DNA of 64,000 nt from an uncultured Paracoccaceae bacterium (GCA_947500775.1 CANMTD010000002.1:124001-188000), one strand, 5' to 3'. Shown: positions 46,990 through 57,665, counted from the stretch's first letter. The notes: generated from the letters alone by a model not told the origin. Translations and numbers: made by a program.

Positions 46990-48510
46990 ATGTCTGACGC
47001 AGTGACCGAGGTCCGTGAGGGTGTAGACCGCGAAACGGTGGAAACCGTGAACGCGATGGCCGGCAAGTATAAATACGGCTGGGAAACCGAGATCGAGATG
47101 GACTACGCCCCCAAAGGGCTGACCGAGGACATCGTGCGCCTGATCTCGAAAAACAACGACGAACCGGAATGGATGACCGACTGGCGTCTGGCCGCCTATC
47201 GCCGCTGGGTCGAGCTGAAAGAACCCGATTGGGCGATGATCGACTATCCCGAGATCGATTTTCAGGATCAGTATTACTATGCCCGTCCGAAATCGATGGA
47301 GGTGAAGCCCAAGTCGCTGGATGAGGTCGACCCCAAACTGCTGGCGACCTATGAAAAGCTGGGCATCCCGCTGAAGGAACAGATGATCCTTGCGGGCGTC
47401 GAAGGCGCCGAGGATGCCCCGGCCGAGGGCCGCAAGGTCGCCGTGGACGCGGTGTTCGATTCCGTCAGCGTCGGCACCACCTTTCAGGCGGAACTGAAAA
47501 AGGCCGGCGTGATCTTCTGTTCGATCTCCGAAGCGATCCGTGAACACCCCGAACTGGTCAAGAAATACCTGGGCACCGTGGTGCCGGTCAGCGACAATTT
47601 CTATGCGACGCTAAATTCGGCGGTCTATTCGGACGGCTCGTTCGTCTATGTGCCGCCGGGCGTGCGCTGCCCGATGGAACTGTCGACCTATTTCCGGATC
47701 AACGCCGAAAACACCGGCCAGTTCGAACGCACGCTGATCATCGCCGACAAGGGCAGCTATGTCAGCTATCTGGAAGGCTGCACAGCCCCGCAGCGTGACA
47801 TCGCGCAACTGCACGCCGCCGTGGTGGAAATCATCGTCGAAGAAGACGCCGAAGTGAAATACTCCACCGTTCAGAACTGGTATCCCGGCGATGAGAACGG
47901 CAAGGGCGGCATCTATAACTTCGTGACCAAACGCGCCGATTGTCGCGGCGATCGTTCCAAGGTGATGTGGACGCAGGTCGAAACCGGATCGGCCGTCACC
48001 TGGAAATACCCGTCCTGCATTCTGCGCGGCGACGACAGCCAGGGCGAATTCTATTCCATCGCCATCACCAACAACATGCAGCAGGCCGATACCGGCACCA
48101 AGATGGTGCATCTGGGCAAGAACACCAAGTCGCGGATCGTCAGCAAAGGCATCAGCGCGGGCAAGGCGCAGAACACCTATCGCGGGCTGGTGTCGATGCA
48201 CCCGAAAGCCAAGGACAGCCGCAACTATACCCAATGCGACAGCCTGCTGATCGGATCGGAATGCGGGGCGCATACGGTGCCCTATATCGAGGTCAAGAAC
48301 AACTCGTCCCGCGTGGAACACGAGGCCACGACGTCCAAGGTCGATGACGACCAGCTGTTCTATTGCCGCCAGCGCGGCATGGACGAGGAAGAGGCCGTGG
48401 CGCTGGTGGTGAACGGGTTCTGCAAAGAGGTGCTGCAGGCCCTGCCGATGGAGTTCGCCATGGAGGCGCAGGCGCTGGTCGCGATCTCGTTGGAAGGGTC
48501 GGTGGGGTAA
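46990..48510 (+). CDS. sufB: Fe-S cluster assembly scaffold SufB
   Basis: 506 aa beta-helix protein of the SufBCD scaffold. [39 protein letters not shown] and [20 protein letters not shown] contain the conserved Cys and Glu residues used for sulfur transfer and cluster binding. ATG 46990 after AGGAAACGG is the family start; the longer frame from 46900 overlaps the desulfurase gene. A small membrane gene follows with no gap. Confidence 0.96.
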   Translation: MSDAVTEVREGVDRETVETVNAMAGKYKYGWETEIEMDYAPKGLTEDIVRLISKNNDEPEWMTDWRLAAYRRWVELKEPDWAMIDYPEIDFQDQYYYARPKSMEVKPKSLDEVDPKLLATYEKLGIPLKEQMILAGVEGAEDAPAEGRKVAVDAVFDSVSVGTTFQAELKKAGVIFCSISEAIREHPELVKKYLGTVVPVSDNFYATLNSAVYSDGSFVYVPPGVRCPMELSTYFRINAENTGQFERTLIIADKGSYVSYLEGCTAPQRDIAQLHAAVVEIIVEEDAEVKYSTVQNWYPGDENGKGGIYNFVTKRADCRGDRSKVMWTQVETGSAVTWKYPSCILRGDDSQGEFYSIAITNNMQQADTGTKMVHLGKNTKSRIVSKGISAGKAQNTYRGLVSMHPKAKDSRNYTQCDSLLIGSECGAHTVPYIEVKNNSSRVEHEATTSKVDDDQLFYCRQRGMDEEEAVALVVNGFCKEVLQALPMEFAMEAQALVAISLEGSVG

Positions 48511-48825
48511 GTGGCGGTGGAGGGCTTCACTCTTTTGGGCGCATTGGGGTTGGCTTGGGGCTATAAGCCAAATGTTCCAACTCCGGAGAGAACCGCCGAG
48601 GACGAAGTCAAGGCTTTTGAAAGACATGCCGCCAGGGGAATACGCCATTACGTTCTAGGCCGCTTTGTCCAGTGGACCGCCGCTTTTGCGATTTGTTCAC
48701 CCTTCTATCTGGGGTGGAAGTATAGCACGACGATGGGATGGATCGGATATTTGGTTGGTGGGGCTGTAGGATTGGCGGTTGTCTATGGATATGCCCGACT
48801 TGTTTGGCGTTGGTTCAAAGCGTGA
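48511..48825 (+). CDS. Small membrane protein in suf operon
   Basis: 104 aa from a GTG immediately after the sufB stop. The N-terminal half is soluble (ERTAEDEVKAFERHAARGIRHYV); two predicted helices follow (WTAAFAICSPFYLGW; IGYLVGGAVGLAVVYGYARLVW). No family recognised. Lower GC than sufB. Its position implies co-translation with sufB; no Fe-S link is evident from its residues. Confidence 0.6.
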   Translation: MAVEGFTLLGALGLAWGYKPNVPTPERTAEDEVKAFERHAARGIRHYVLGRFVQWTAAFAICSPFYLGWKYSTTMGWIGYLVGGAVGLAVVYGYARLVWRWFKA

Positions 48826-48883
48826 TGAGGTCGGCGGAAACAATGAACTCCATGCCTAGGAACGACACAGTAGGAGCGGAAGA

Positions 48884-49195
48884 ATGATCGTCACAACCAC
48901 CCCCTCGGTCGAGGGCCGCAAGATCACCGATTACAAGGGCGTCGTCGTGGGCGAGGCCATTCTGGGCGCGAATGTGTTTCGCGACATCTTTGCCTCGATC
49001 ACCGATATCGTCGGGGGCCGGTCGGGCGCCTATGAAAAATCGCTGGGCGAGGCGCGCGACACCGCGCTGACCGAATTGCAGCAGCGCGCGGCGGCCAAGG
49101 GCGCCAATGCCGTTGTCGGCGTCGATCTGGATTATGAAGTCATCAACAACATGCTGATGGTCAGTGCCAGTGGCACCGCCGTCGTGCTGGAATAA
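48884..49195 (+). CDS. YbjQ/UPF0145 family protein
   Basis: 103 aa. [49 protein letters not shown]-type sequence ([49 protein letters not shown]) is diagnostic of the YbjQ (DUF74, heavy-metal-binding) family, which forms a pentamer. Role unproven. It lies between sufB and sufC; the operon context suggests a metal link but does not prove one. Confidence 0.9.
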   Translation: MIVTTTPSVEGRKITDYKGVVVGEAILGANVFRDIFASITDIVGGRSGAYEKSLGEARDTALTELQQRAAAKGANAVVGVDLDYEVINNMLMVSASGTAVVLE

Positions 49196-49230
49196 CCCAT
49201 GTCTGACTGGGGTATCGTAAGGACACTAAA

Positions 49231-49985
<755 letters not shown>

Positions 49986-49986
<1 letters not shown>

Positions 49987-51272
49987 TGGCGTTGACCCAG
50001 TCCAAACTGGACGCAACCGAGGCGCGGCTGGCGGTGCTGGCCCCCGGCGGCGGGGCGGCATGGATGCAGGCCGCGCGCGACGATGCGACATCCCGTTTGC
50101 GCGCGATGGGGCTGCCCGGCGCACGCGATGAATATTGGAAATACACCTCTCCGGCGTCGCTGATCGCCCCGGTGGCCCCGAAGGCGGCTTTGTTCGCCTC
50201 TGACAACGTGCCGCTGTTCGATCAGATCGACCGGCTGAAAATCGTCTTTGTCGATGGGGTGTTCGATGCCGATGCCTCGGATGATCTGACCCTTGCCGGG
50301 ATCGAAATCGACCGTCTGGAAGCCGCCGCCGCGGCCGATATCCACTGGGCCAAGGACCTGTATGGCGTGCTGGAAACCCGGGGGCAAAGCCCGGTGCAAC
50401 GCCCGCTTGCGGCCCTGAATACAGGCTTTGCAACGGATGGGATCACGATCCGGGTCACCGGAAAGGCGGCCAAGCCCGTAAGCCTGATTTATCAACATAA
50501 ATCAGAGTCTTCCGACGCGATCCTGCACCATGTGATCCGTGTTGAAGAGGGCGCCGAGCTGACCCTTCTGGAAAACGGCCCGGCTGCGGCCCGGTTCAAC
50601 AAGGTGCTTGAGGTCGACGTGGCCGATCGCGCCCGTTTCAACCACATCCGGGCGCAGGGGCGCGATCACGAACGTCAGGCCGTGACCCATATTTTTGCCC
50701 GGTTGGGCACCGAAAGCCAGTTCAAATCCTTCACCCTGACCGTCAACGGCAAACTGACCCGCAACGAGGCGGTGATCGAACTGACCGGCGACGATGCCTC
50801 GGCCCATGTGGCGGGGGCCGCGGTGGGCGACGGCGATTTTCACCACGACGACACCGTGTTCATCACCCATGACGCGCTGAACTGCGAAAGCCGTCAGGTG
50901 TTCAAAAAGGTGCTGCGCAACGGCGCGACTGGCGTGTTTCAGGGCAAGATCCTGGTCAAGGACGGCGCCCAGAAAACCGATGGCTACCAGATCAGCCAGT
51001 CGCTGCTGCTGGATGGCGACAGCCAGTTTCTGGCCAAGCCCGAACTGGAAATCTATGCCGACGATGTGATCTGTTCGCATGGCTCCACCTCGGGCGCCAT
51101 TGACGAAGAGGCGCTGTTCTATCTGCGGTCGCGCGGCGTGCCCGAAGGCCCGGCCACCGATCTGCTGGTGCTGGCGTTTCTGGCCGAGGCGATCGACGAA
51201 ATCGCCGATCCCACCATCGCGGATGACATTCTGGCCCGGCTTGAGGGCTGGCTGATCCGCAGGCGCGGCTGA
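49986..51272 (+). CDS. sufD: Fe-S assembly protein SufD
   Basis: 428 aa beta-helix partner of SufB. REYWKYTSPASL near residue 48 and the C-terminal VICSHGSTSGAIDEEALFYLRSRG are family motifs; the conserved His (SHGST) is present. Directly follows sufC and overlaps the next gene by one base. Confidence 0.94.
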
Positions 51273-51763
51273 TGGCGGTCACCGCCGAACTGGTGCACAG
51301 CTGGCGCGCGCCGCGTGCGGCGCTGCGGCGGCAGTTGGCGGCGGGGGTGCGCGAAGACCGGGCGCTGGTCTATCTGATGGTGGCCTGCCTGCTGATCTTT
51401 GTCGCGCAATGGCCCCGCCTGTCGCGCGAGGCGTTTCTGTCCCCCGACATTCCGCTGGAGGCGCGGCTGACGGCCGCCCTGTTGGGGTGGGTGTTTATCG
51501 CGCCGCTGTTCTTTTACGGGCTGGCGGCGGTCAGCCATCTGATCGCGCGGCTGTTTGGCGGGCGCGGCAGCTGGTTTTCCGCCCGGCTGGCGCTGTTCTG
51601 GGCCATGCTGGTCTGCACGCCGCTGTGGCTGCTACACGGGCTGGTGGCGGGGTTCATCGGGGCCGGGCCGGCTCAATCCTTGGTCGGGTTGTTGTTGGTG
51701 GTGGGGTTTCTTACGGTGTGGCTGTTGTCTTTGGCCGAAGCTGAGGGCATTGGGGGCGCATAA
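51272..51763 (+). CDS. YIP1-family membrane protein (first of two)
   Basis: 163 aa with four predicted helices (about 34-48, 67-90, 105-125, 133-155). The helix pattern and Arg-rich N-terminus (HSWRAPRAALRRQL) match YIP1-domain proteins commonly found in roseobacter suf operons. Start overlaps the sufD stop. Function unknown. Confidence 0.7.
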   Translation: MAVTAELVHSWRAPRAALRRQLAAGVREDRALVYLMVACLLIFVAQWPRLSREAFLSPDIPLEARLTAALLGWVFIAPLFFYGLAAVSHLIARLFGGRGSWFSARLALFWAMLVCTPLWLLHGLVAGFIGAGPAQSLVGLLLVVGFLTVWLLSLAEAEGIGGA

Positions 51764-51791
51764 ACGCGCACCTGCGACCGGGAACAGAACC

Positions 51792-52418
51792 ATGAACGAT
51801 ACTTTGCTTTCCTTGCTGACCCTTGCGCGCGAAACGCTGCGCAGCCCTGCGGACGGGGCGCGGCAGGTGCTTGCCTGGCAATTGTCGCGGGTGTCGATCT
51901 GGCAGGCCATGGTTCTGGTGGTGATCGTCGATCTTTTGATGATCCTGCTTATGGGGGCGATCGAACCACCGACGCCGGGTACATCACAGAGCAACCCGAT
52001 CGAGCAGGCAATGCAGTTCATGCACGACGCGCCATTGATCGGCGCGGTGATACTGTGTGTCTTTGTGGTGCTCTTCAATCAGGTTCTGGTCTGGACCGCG
52101 CGGGCGATGGGCGGCTCGGTCGGTTTTTACGACATGCTGCTGCTTCTGGTGTGGCTGCAATTCATCATGCTGTTTGTGCAGGCGGCTCAGATCGTGGGCA
52201 TGATCCTTTTGCCGCCACTGGGGGGGCTTCTGGCGCTTGTCGGGTTTGTCCTCAGATTCTGGCTGATGGTCCATTTCGTCGCCTATTCAAGCGGGTTTTC
52301 ATCCCTTGGGCGGGCATTTGGAGTTGTTGTTCTGGCAAATTTTGCTTTGGCATTTGGACTGGGCCTTCTTTTGGCGCTGGCCGGTATCACGCTGCCGACG
52401 GAGATGACGAATGTATGA
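51792..52418 (+). CDS. YIP1-family membrane protein (second of two)
   Basis: 208 aa with five predicted helices. NDTLLSLLTLARETLRSPADGARQVL at the N-terminus and AYSSGFSSLGRAFGVVVLANFALAFGLG at the C-terminus fit YIP1. The start ATG 51792 is preceded by GGAACAG. The frame extends upstream to 51555 only by overlapping its paralogue. It overlaps sufS by 8 bases. Neither YIP1 gene has an assigned part in Fe-S assembly. Confidence 0.75.
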   Translation: MNDTLLSLLTLARETLRSPADGARQVLAWQLSRVSIWQAMVLVVIVDLLMILLMGAIEPPTPGTSQSNPIEQAMQFMHDAPLIGAVILCVFVVLFNQVLVWTARAMGGSVGFYDMLLLLVWLQFIMLFVQAAQIVGMILLPPLGGLLALVGFVLRFWLMVHFVAYSSGFSSLGRAFGVVVLANFALAFGLGLLLALAGITLPTEMTNV

Positions 52419-53631
52419 TCTGAACAAGATACGCGCGGATTTTCCGATCCTGTCGCGGCAGGTGAACGGCAAACCGCTGGTCTATCTGGACAACGGCGCC
52501 TCGGCCCAGAAACCGCAGGCGGTGATCGATGCGATCAGCCACGCCTATTCGCATGAATACGCCAATGTGCATCGCGGGCTGCACACGCTGTCGAACCTGG
52601 CGACCGAAAATTACGAAGCCGTGCGCGGCAAGATCGCCCGTTTCCTGGGGGCAGGGGACGAGGATGAGGTGGTCTTTACCTCGGGCACGACCGAAGGCAT
52701 CAATCTGGTGGCCTATGGCTGGGCCATGCCCCGGTTCGAACCGGGCGACGAGGTGGTATTGAGCGTGATGGAACACCACGCCAATATCGTGCCCTGGCAT
52801 TTCCTGCGCGAACGGCAGGGGGCGGTGCTGAAATGGGTCGATGTGGATGCGGCGGGCGATCTGGACCCGCAAAAGATCATCGACGCCATCGGCCCGCGCA
52901 CCAAGCTGATCGCGATCACCCATATGTCCAACGTGCTGGGCACCGTGGTCGATGTGAAAACCATTGTCGAGGCGGCCCACGCCCGCGGCGTCGCGGTTCT
53001 GGTGGATGGCAGCCAAAGTGCGGTGCATCTGCCGGTGAATGTCGATGAGATCGGCGCCGATTTCTATGCGATCACCGGTCACAAGCTTTACGGCCCCTCG
53101 GGTTCGGGCGCGATCCACATCCGCAAAGAGCGGCTGGCCGAGATGCGCCCGTTTCTGGGCGGCGGCGACATGATCCGCGAGGTGCACAAGGACAGCGTGA
53201 CCTATAACGACCCGCCGATGAAGTTCGAGGCGGGCACCCCCGGCATCGTGCAGCAGATCGGGTTCGGGGTGGCGCTGGATTACATGATGGCGCTGGGGAT
53301 GGACAACATCTCGGCCCATGAAAAGGCGCTGACCGCCTATGCGCGCCAGCGGCTGGACGGGTTGAACTGGCTGAACGTGCAGGGCACCTCGGCCAGCAAG
53401 GGGGCGATCTTTTCGTTCACGTTGCAATCTGCCGCCCATGCCCATGACATTTCGACCGTGCTGGACAAGAAAGGCGTGGCCGTGCGCGCAGGACACCACT
53501 GCGCGGGTCCGCTGATGGATCATCTGGGCCTCAGCGCCACCTGCCGCGCCTCGTTTGGCCTCTATAACACCACCGACGAGGTCGACGCGCTGATCGACGC
53601 GCTGGAACTGTGCCACGAACTTTTCGCCTGA
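52411..53631 (+). CDS. sufS: Cysteine desulfurase SufS
   Basis: 406 aa group II cysteine desulfurase. DNGASAQKPQAVIDAI, VFTSGTTEGINLVA, the PLP Lys in ITGHKLYGPSGSG, and the active Cys in VRAGHHCAGPLMDHLG are intact. Supplies persulfide sulfur to SufBCD, normally with SufE or SufU, neither of which is seen here. It is the last suf gene in the window: no sufA or sufT-like gene follows; a tRNA gene comes next. Confidence 0.96.
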   Translation: MYDLNKIRADFPILSRQVNGKPLVYLDNGASAQKPQAVIDAISHAYSHEYANVHRGLHTLSNLATENYEAVRGKIARFLGAGDEDEVVFTSGTTEGINLVAYGWAMPRFEPGDEVVLSVMEHHANIVPWHFLRERQGAVLKWVDVDAAGDLDPQKIIDAIGPRTKLIAITHMSNVLGTVVDVKTIVEAAHARGVAVLVDGSQSAVHLPVNVDEIGADFYAITGHKLYGPSGSGAIHIRKERLAEMRPFLGGGDMIREVHKDSVTYNDPPMKFEAGTPGIVQQIGFGVALDYMMALGMDNISAHEKALTAYARQRLDGLNWLNVQGTSASKGAIFSFTLQSAAHAHDISTVLDKKGVAVRAGHHCAGPLMDHLGLSATCRASFGLYNTTDEVDALIDALELCHELFA

Positions 53632-53678
53632 ATTGGCGGTTGCGGGGGTGCAGCGAATGGCCTATATCCCGGCTTCAG

Positions 53679-53755
<77 letters not shown>

Positions 53756-54056
53756 CTTCACATTTGTTATTTTTCTTCGTTTGCTTGCCTGATAGCCCAG
53801 ATGGAATGGCTATTCGCGGGACGAACACCCCGTTCCGGCTTTGCGATACACATCTTATGTGCCGCGATGCCCCTGCCACGAAGCAGCGCGAGGCCAAAAT
53901 TATAAAGCCGAAGTTTTTCAGGTATTTGCGATGGGTGAAAGCAACGTCTTTGCGTTAGTTACCACGGCCAAAGCCTGATCTTAACCGGCTGCAACCATCC
54001 CGATAGGGTTCCCGCGCCGCGGTGGGGTATGTCTCGTTGAATAGGGTCCCGTCCAC
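53756..54056. other. 301-bp non-coding stretch after tRNA-Arg
   Basis: No gene supported. It starts with a T-rich tract (TTTGTTATTTTTCTTCG) that could end tRNA transcription and contains AT-rich patches (AAAATTATAAAGCC). Inspected for an integrase remnant or a copy of the tRNA end; none seen. The 3' end of the minus-strand acyl-transfer operon lies at its right border. Confidence 0.4.
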
Positions 54057-54182
54057 CTATTCGGCATAGGTCGGCAGGGCGCCGTCGATCGGATAGTTTT
54101 CCACCACAATGATCCAGCCGAGCGCGCCGATAAACCACCATGATGTCAGGACTGCAATTGCGATACGCTTGATGTTAGTCAT
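54057..54182 (-). CDS. 41-aa single-pass membrane protein, DltX-like in layout
   Basis: Reads MTNIKRIAIAVLTSWWFIGA, then LGWIIVVENYP and a tail ending PTYAE. Lys5 and Arg6 precede one hydrophobic helix (about 7-27), so the N-terminus should be cytoplasmic and the 14-residue tail periplasmic. The tail holds Tyr30 and Tyr39. Its ATG overlaps the MBOAT stop by 8 bases (ATGACTAA), so it is translationally coupled. In Gram-positive Dlt systems the small protein DltX has the same size, topology and a C-terminal Tyr that carries the acyl group between DltB and DltD. By analogy this may be the acyl-relay peptide of the cluster. Too short for most gene finders; the role is inference. Confidence 0.65.
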   Translation of the reverse strand: MTNIKRIAIAVLTSWWFIGALGWIIVVENYPIDGALPTYAE

Positions 54183-55299
54183 GTAGCCCCCAGACGGTCA
54201 GTGTCGCCAGATGTGACAGCAACGCCACCCATGTCATTGTCAAAAACCAGCCTATCGCCGCCGCCACGCCCTTGGGCAGGCGCGCCATGGCCGCGTTCCA
54301 CCACGCAGGCGGCTTCATCGCGATGCTCAGGGCTGCCCCGTGCCCAAGCCCCCAAAGCAGGTACCCGGGCGATACTTCGTGCCACAGGCCCACCACTGTA
54401 AAGGCCAGAAATATCCCCCGCTGAGCCGAGCCGGTTTTGCGGACGAAGGGTTTGAACAAATAGGTGCTGACGAACCAGCTTAGCGACATGTGCCAGCGTT
54501 GCCAGAACTTCCGGATGGATGTCGCCAGATATGGGCGGTTGAAGTTCTGAGGCAAGGTGATGCCAAAGAAACCCGCCAGGGCAATGGCCATCAGCGTGTA
54601 CCCTGAGAAATCGAAGAAAAGCCCGGCCAGATTAAGATAGATATCCGCGATATCGGTCAAAACCCCTTCGGGATTGCGGGCGGCCTCTGCTCGGCAAAGC
54701 GGGCCGACGACGAAAAACGCAGCCGCGCCCCAGCCAAGCTGTGCGACCGACCGGCCGATTGTGGCGATGTCCATAAGCGGCGCGATACGCTCCGGCCGGA
54801 AGGGTTGGCTGCCAAAAATCGGCCCCGCCGGAAATGCTGGCACGAATGTCAGACCTGCAAGCATCGACAACAGGCGAAACCGGCCTTCCTGCACCGCTTC
54901 GCGCAAAGCGACAAAGGATTTGATGACAAAGAACGGCGCACCCACGGCCCATCCAAGCGCAAGCGAACCGCCCCCCGCGAGCGAGGCGCCGAGATCGGTC
55001 AACAACCCCGCATCGGCGAACCATAGGTTGATGTTGAACGGAACCAGCCCCAAAAAGGCCAGCCACGATATGCCAACCGCACGGGCCCGCCATTTTCGGC
55101 AGGCCACGTAAAGCAGCAGCACCCAGATGACCTGAGCGGCAAGATAGCTGGTTAGCAGCGGATTGGAGAGGGTCAGCAGGGCCGTCCCGACGATGACAAG
55201 CAACCACAGCGCCGCCGCTTTATGCACAGCAAACAGAAGCCGGAAAAGACCCGCCATCGTGATGTAGATCAGCAGCGTGAGTTCGAACCCGAGGATCAT
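54175..55299 (-). CDS. MBOAT-family O-acyltransferase (DltB/AlgI-like)
   Basis: About 374 aa polytopic membrane protein. MBOAT hallmarks are FPAGPI (156-161), LFFDFSGYTLMAIALAGFFG and ITLPQNFNRPYLATSIRKFW, the WH motif RWHMSLSWFVSTYLFKPF with His270, and the second His in VVGLWHEVSPGYLLWGLGHG (His307), the pair that lines the catalytic tunnel. It should pass an acyl group from a cytosolic donor (probably the adjacent ACP) across the membrane. ATG 55299 overlaps the upstream SGNH stop as ATGA; the longer frame to 55338 is rejected. Confidence 0.88.
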   Translation of the reverse strand: MILGFELTLLIYITMAGLFRLLFAVHKAAALWLLVIVGTALLTLSNPLLTSYLAAQVIWVLLLYVACRKWRARAVGISWLAFLGLVPFNINLWFADAGLLTDLGASLAGGGSLALGWAVGAPFFVIKSFVALREAVQEGRFRLLSMLAGLTFVPAFPAGPIFGSQPFRPERIAPLMDIATIGRSVAQLGWGAAAFFVVGPLCRAEAARNPEGVLTDIADIYLNLAGLFFDFSGYTLMAIALAGFFGITLPQNFNRPYLATSIRKFWQRWHMSLSWFVSTYLFKPFVRKTGSAQRGIFLAFTVVGLWHEVSPGYLLWGLGHGAALSIAMKPPAWWNAAMARLPKGVAAAIGWFLTMTWVALLSHLATLTVWGLHD

Positions 55300-56306
55300 G
55301 ACGGTGAAAGTTCCCCAAGGATGGTTTCGGCAAGCCACTTGGAATAGAGTTCCCGGCCTTCGGGGCCAAAATGGCTACGATCAATATGCTTGTCGCTCAG
55401 CTCTCTTACCAAAGCTTCCGGTGGGTAGCGAAATTCGGGTATGAGTGCCTGAATCCTGCTGACGACATCTGAGGATAGCGGGGGCTCGGCGAAGGCCTGA
55501 GGCCTGATCACGACAAGGTGGATACCATTGGCGCGGGCAAGTTGCCGGATATGCGACAGGGCTTCCAATTCGACCCGCCGTCTCGGACTGTCATCCTCGC
55601 GAAAGCGGGTATCGAAACTTGTTGAGGGGTCTCCAAAAACCTCGACGACCTCTTTGTATTGTTTGGTTTGTTTTTTAAGCTTAGCTTGTTTTTGAACGTC
55701 AAAGCCTTCATTCCAGCATACTCTTTGGGCCGGATCGTTCCGCTGCGAAAAGACCTTGAGGGAGGTCCCGGTCAAATGCAGCTGAACCATCTGTTTGAGC
55801 TTTTTGCGGAACCCATCCGCTATCAAGGCAAACCCTGGCCCCGGCGTTTGCGTAAAGGCGTTTCCTGGCAAGTTGAAAATTTCGCCGAAACTTAGAAAGC
55901 CAGCCTCGTCCTGCTTCCATGTCCAACCTTTTGGATCATCCAGCCGTATGGCGTTTAGGTCGACTTCAACGACCACGACCTTGGGTTTGATGTCACGTTT
56001 CACAAGCTGTGCAACGATAGAGTAGCTGCGTAACGCCTGCCGACTGGGGCGACCAAGGTTCCAGGCGCTTTCAAGAGCGCCTTCTGAGTGAGACTCGACC
56101 GCTTCGGCGGAAATTCCCCGCCGAATGCGTGAACTGCCTATAAAAAAAGCATCGGCATCCTTTGGGATGTTTCGCAGTTGGGTAGCGGAACAGCTATGCG
56201 AGTTCCTGACGCTTGCGAAACGCATCGATGGCGTTTCGGACGACACCAAGACTCCAACACCAGTCGCGACGACCAGTGCAGCCCCAAGACTGCGCAACCA
56301 GTGCAT
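55296..56306 (-). CDS. Membrane-anchored SGNH/DltD-like acyl-transfer protein
   Basis: About 336 aa. One N-terminal helix (about 5-22) anchors it with the body outside. The SGNH nucleophile block is FFIGSSRIRRGI (Ser58 or 59), the usual GSSR start of DltD/AlgJ/AlgX-like proteins; the closing Asp-x-x-His is in DRSHFGPEGRELYSKWL near the C-terminus. VVVVEVDLNAIRL and LVVIRPQAF are core strands. It likely accepts the acyl group delivered by the MBOAT partner and passes it to an envelope substrate. Parts of the gene (about 55655-55700) are notably AT-rich, with many Lys codons, as in transferred DNA. The ATG at 56306 is chosen; a TTG at 56327 would overlap the ACP gene. Confidence 0.75.
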   Translation of the reverse strand: MHWLRSLGAALVVATGVGVLVSSETPSMRFASVRNSHSCSATQLRNIPKDADAFFIGSSRIRRGISAEAVESHSEGALESAWNLGRPSRQALRSYSIVAQLVKRDIKPKVVVVEVDLNAIRLDDPKGWTWKQDEAGFLSFGEIFNLPGNAFTQTPGPGFALIADGFRKKLKQMVQLHLTGTSLKVFSQRNDPAQRVCWNEGFDVQKQAKLKKQTKQYKEVVEVFGDPSTSFDTRFREDDSPRRRVELEALSHIRQLARANGIHLVVIRPQAFAEPPLSSDVVSRIQALIPEFRYPPEALVRELSDKHIDRSHFGPEGRELYSKWLAETILGELSPS

Positions 56307-56310
56307 ATTT

Positions 56311-56550
56311 TCAGGCGCCGATAACAATGTCGATCAGGCGTTCGACGCGGAAGTCGTCGAAGGTTTCATCGATCGCCGTAAGCTTTTTGTTCAGCAGCGT
56401 TTCAAGCTCGAACAGGAAATTCATCGAATCAAGGGAATCAACGATGTCGTCTTTGATCAGATCGGATGTAAGTGTCACCTTTTCGGAAAGACCGGTGGTG
56501 GTTGCCTCAAGCGCCTGTTTGATAAGGTCAAATGCTTCGTCACGTGTCAT
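56311..56550 (-). CDS. Acyl carrier protein
   Basis: 79 aa acidic four-helix carrier. The phosphopantetheine Ser is residue 39 in VDSLDSMNFLFELE, aligned with DSLDTVELVMALE of AcpP. It differs from the fatty-acid ACP at most other positions, so it is a dedicated carrier like DltC. It lies 4 bp upstream of the SGNH gene and 110 bp after the ketosynthase gene. Confidence 0.9.
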   Translation of the reverse strand: MTRDEAFDLIKQALEATTTGLSEKVTLTSDLIKDDIVDSLDSMNFLFELETLLNKKLTAIDETFDDFRVERLIDIVIGA

Positions 56551-56660
56551 GAACTGTCCACTATATTGTTGCTTTGCTGGCTTTTTGCCGTTTTTACGTG
56601 CTTATCGGTGCCGGATATCGCATGGAACCCTGCAGCCCATACGTGAAAGCAATTGTGGCA

Positions 56661-57665
56661 TCAAAACCGCACCAAAGCGGTTGACCAGGACAGCCCGACG
56701 CCAAATCCGGACATCAGCACGCGTTTGCCGCTTAAAGATCCGTTCTGATCGGCCTCCGACAGCAGCAGGGGGATGCTTGACGAGACGGTGTTCCCATAGC
56801 GGTCCATGTTCTTCAGGACGCGTTCAGGGGCGATCCCGACCCGGCGCGCCATGGCATCAAGCATGTAGATCGAGCCCTGGTGCAACGCAAAGAGATCGAC
56901 ATCTTCGACCCCGATCTCGGCCCGCTCAAGACAGCGGTGGATCGATTTGGGCACCGTCCCGTTGACAAAGTTGAACACGGCCCGCCCGGCCATATGCAGG
57001 CGCAGATCGTCGCGTTCAGGGCGTCCGCGGTCCGCATCGGTCAAACCGGTCAACAACGGCCAGGCGGCACCGCCGCCGGGGACCGCGATCGCGTCGCCTC
57101 CCGCCCCATCCGTGCCAAAATCCAGCGCCAGGACCTCTCCGCGCCCCGGCAAGGATGCCCCCGCCGCACGGACCCATGTGGCCGTGGCCGCATCACCGAA
57201 CACGCAATTCGTGTCACGATCCTCGGGGGCAATGATCCTTGAATAGGGGTCACAGGTCACAACGACCGCATTCGTGCCGCCGGTCGCCGCCAGAAACCCT
57301 TCGGCGACGGTCAGCGCATAGACATAGCCCGAACATCCCAGCGACAGATCGAAACTTGCCACGCTATGTGGCAGGTCAAGCCCGGCGACAATACCCGCAG
57401 CGTTATGCGGAATGCGCCGGTCCGGTGTCTGGGTGACGCAGATCAGCAGATCGACCGTTTCGCGCAGCGATGGGTGCTTGGCGAACAGGGCCTCGCATGC
57501 CGCCACCGACAGGCCGGTGCCAGTTTCGTCCGGGCCCAGCACATAGCGCGTCGAAAGCCCGATCTTGTCGCGGATGAAATCCTCGTCGGCGCCGGTTACC
57601 TGCGCGATATCGGCCGCGCTGTGACAAATGCTGGGGATGGCGTGGGCAAAAGCTTCGATGGACAT
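56661..57665 (-). CDS. Beta-ketoacyl-ACP synthase III-like (FabH-like) enzyme
   Basis: 334 aa thiolase-fold condensing enzyme. The triad is complete: Cys111 in LSLGCSGYVYAL, His262 in LFALHQGSIYML, Asn292 in RYGNTVSSSIPLL. CVFGDAATATWV and GFGVGLSWSTALVRF are FabH signatures. It probably makes, or transfers, a short acyl unit onto the adjacent ACP instead of starting general fatty-acid synthesis, since FabH paralogues in such clusters are usually specialised. It follows the unknown gene by 6 bp. Other FabH-fold activities (acyl transfer) cannot be excluded. Confidence 0.88.
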   Translation of the reverse strand: MSIEAFAHAIPSICHSAADIAQVTGADEDFIRDKIGLSTRYVLGPDETGTGLSVAACEALFAKHPSLRETVDLLICVTQTPDRRIPHNAAGIVAGLDLPHSVASFDLSLGCSGYVYALTVAEGFLAATGGTNAVVVTCDPYSRIIAPEDRDTNCVFGDAATATWVRAAGASLPGRGEVLALDFGTDGAGGDAIAVPGGGAAWPLLTGLTDADRGRPERDDLRLHMAGRAVFNFVNGTVPKSIHRCLERAEIGVEDVDLFALHQGSIYMLDAMARRVGIAPERVLKNMDRYGNTVSSSIPLLLSEADQNGSLSGKRVLMSGFGVGLSWSTALVRF

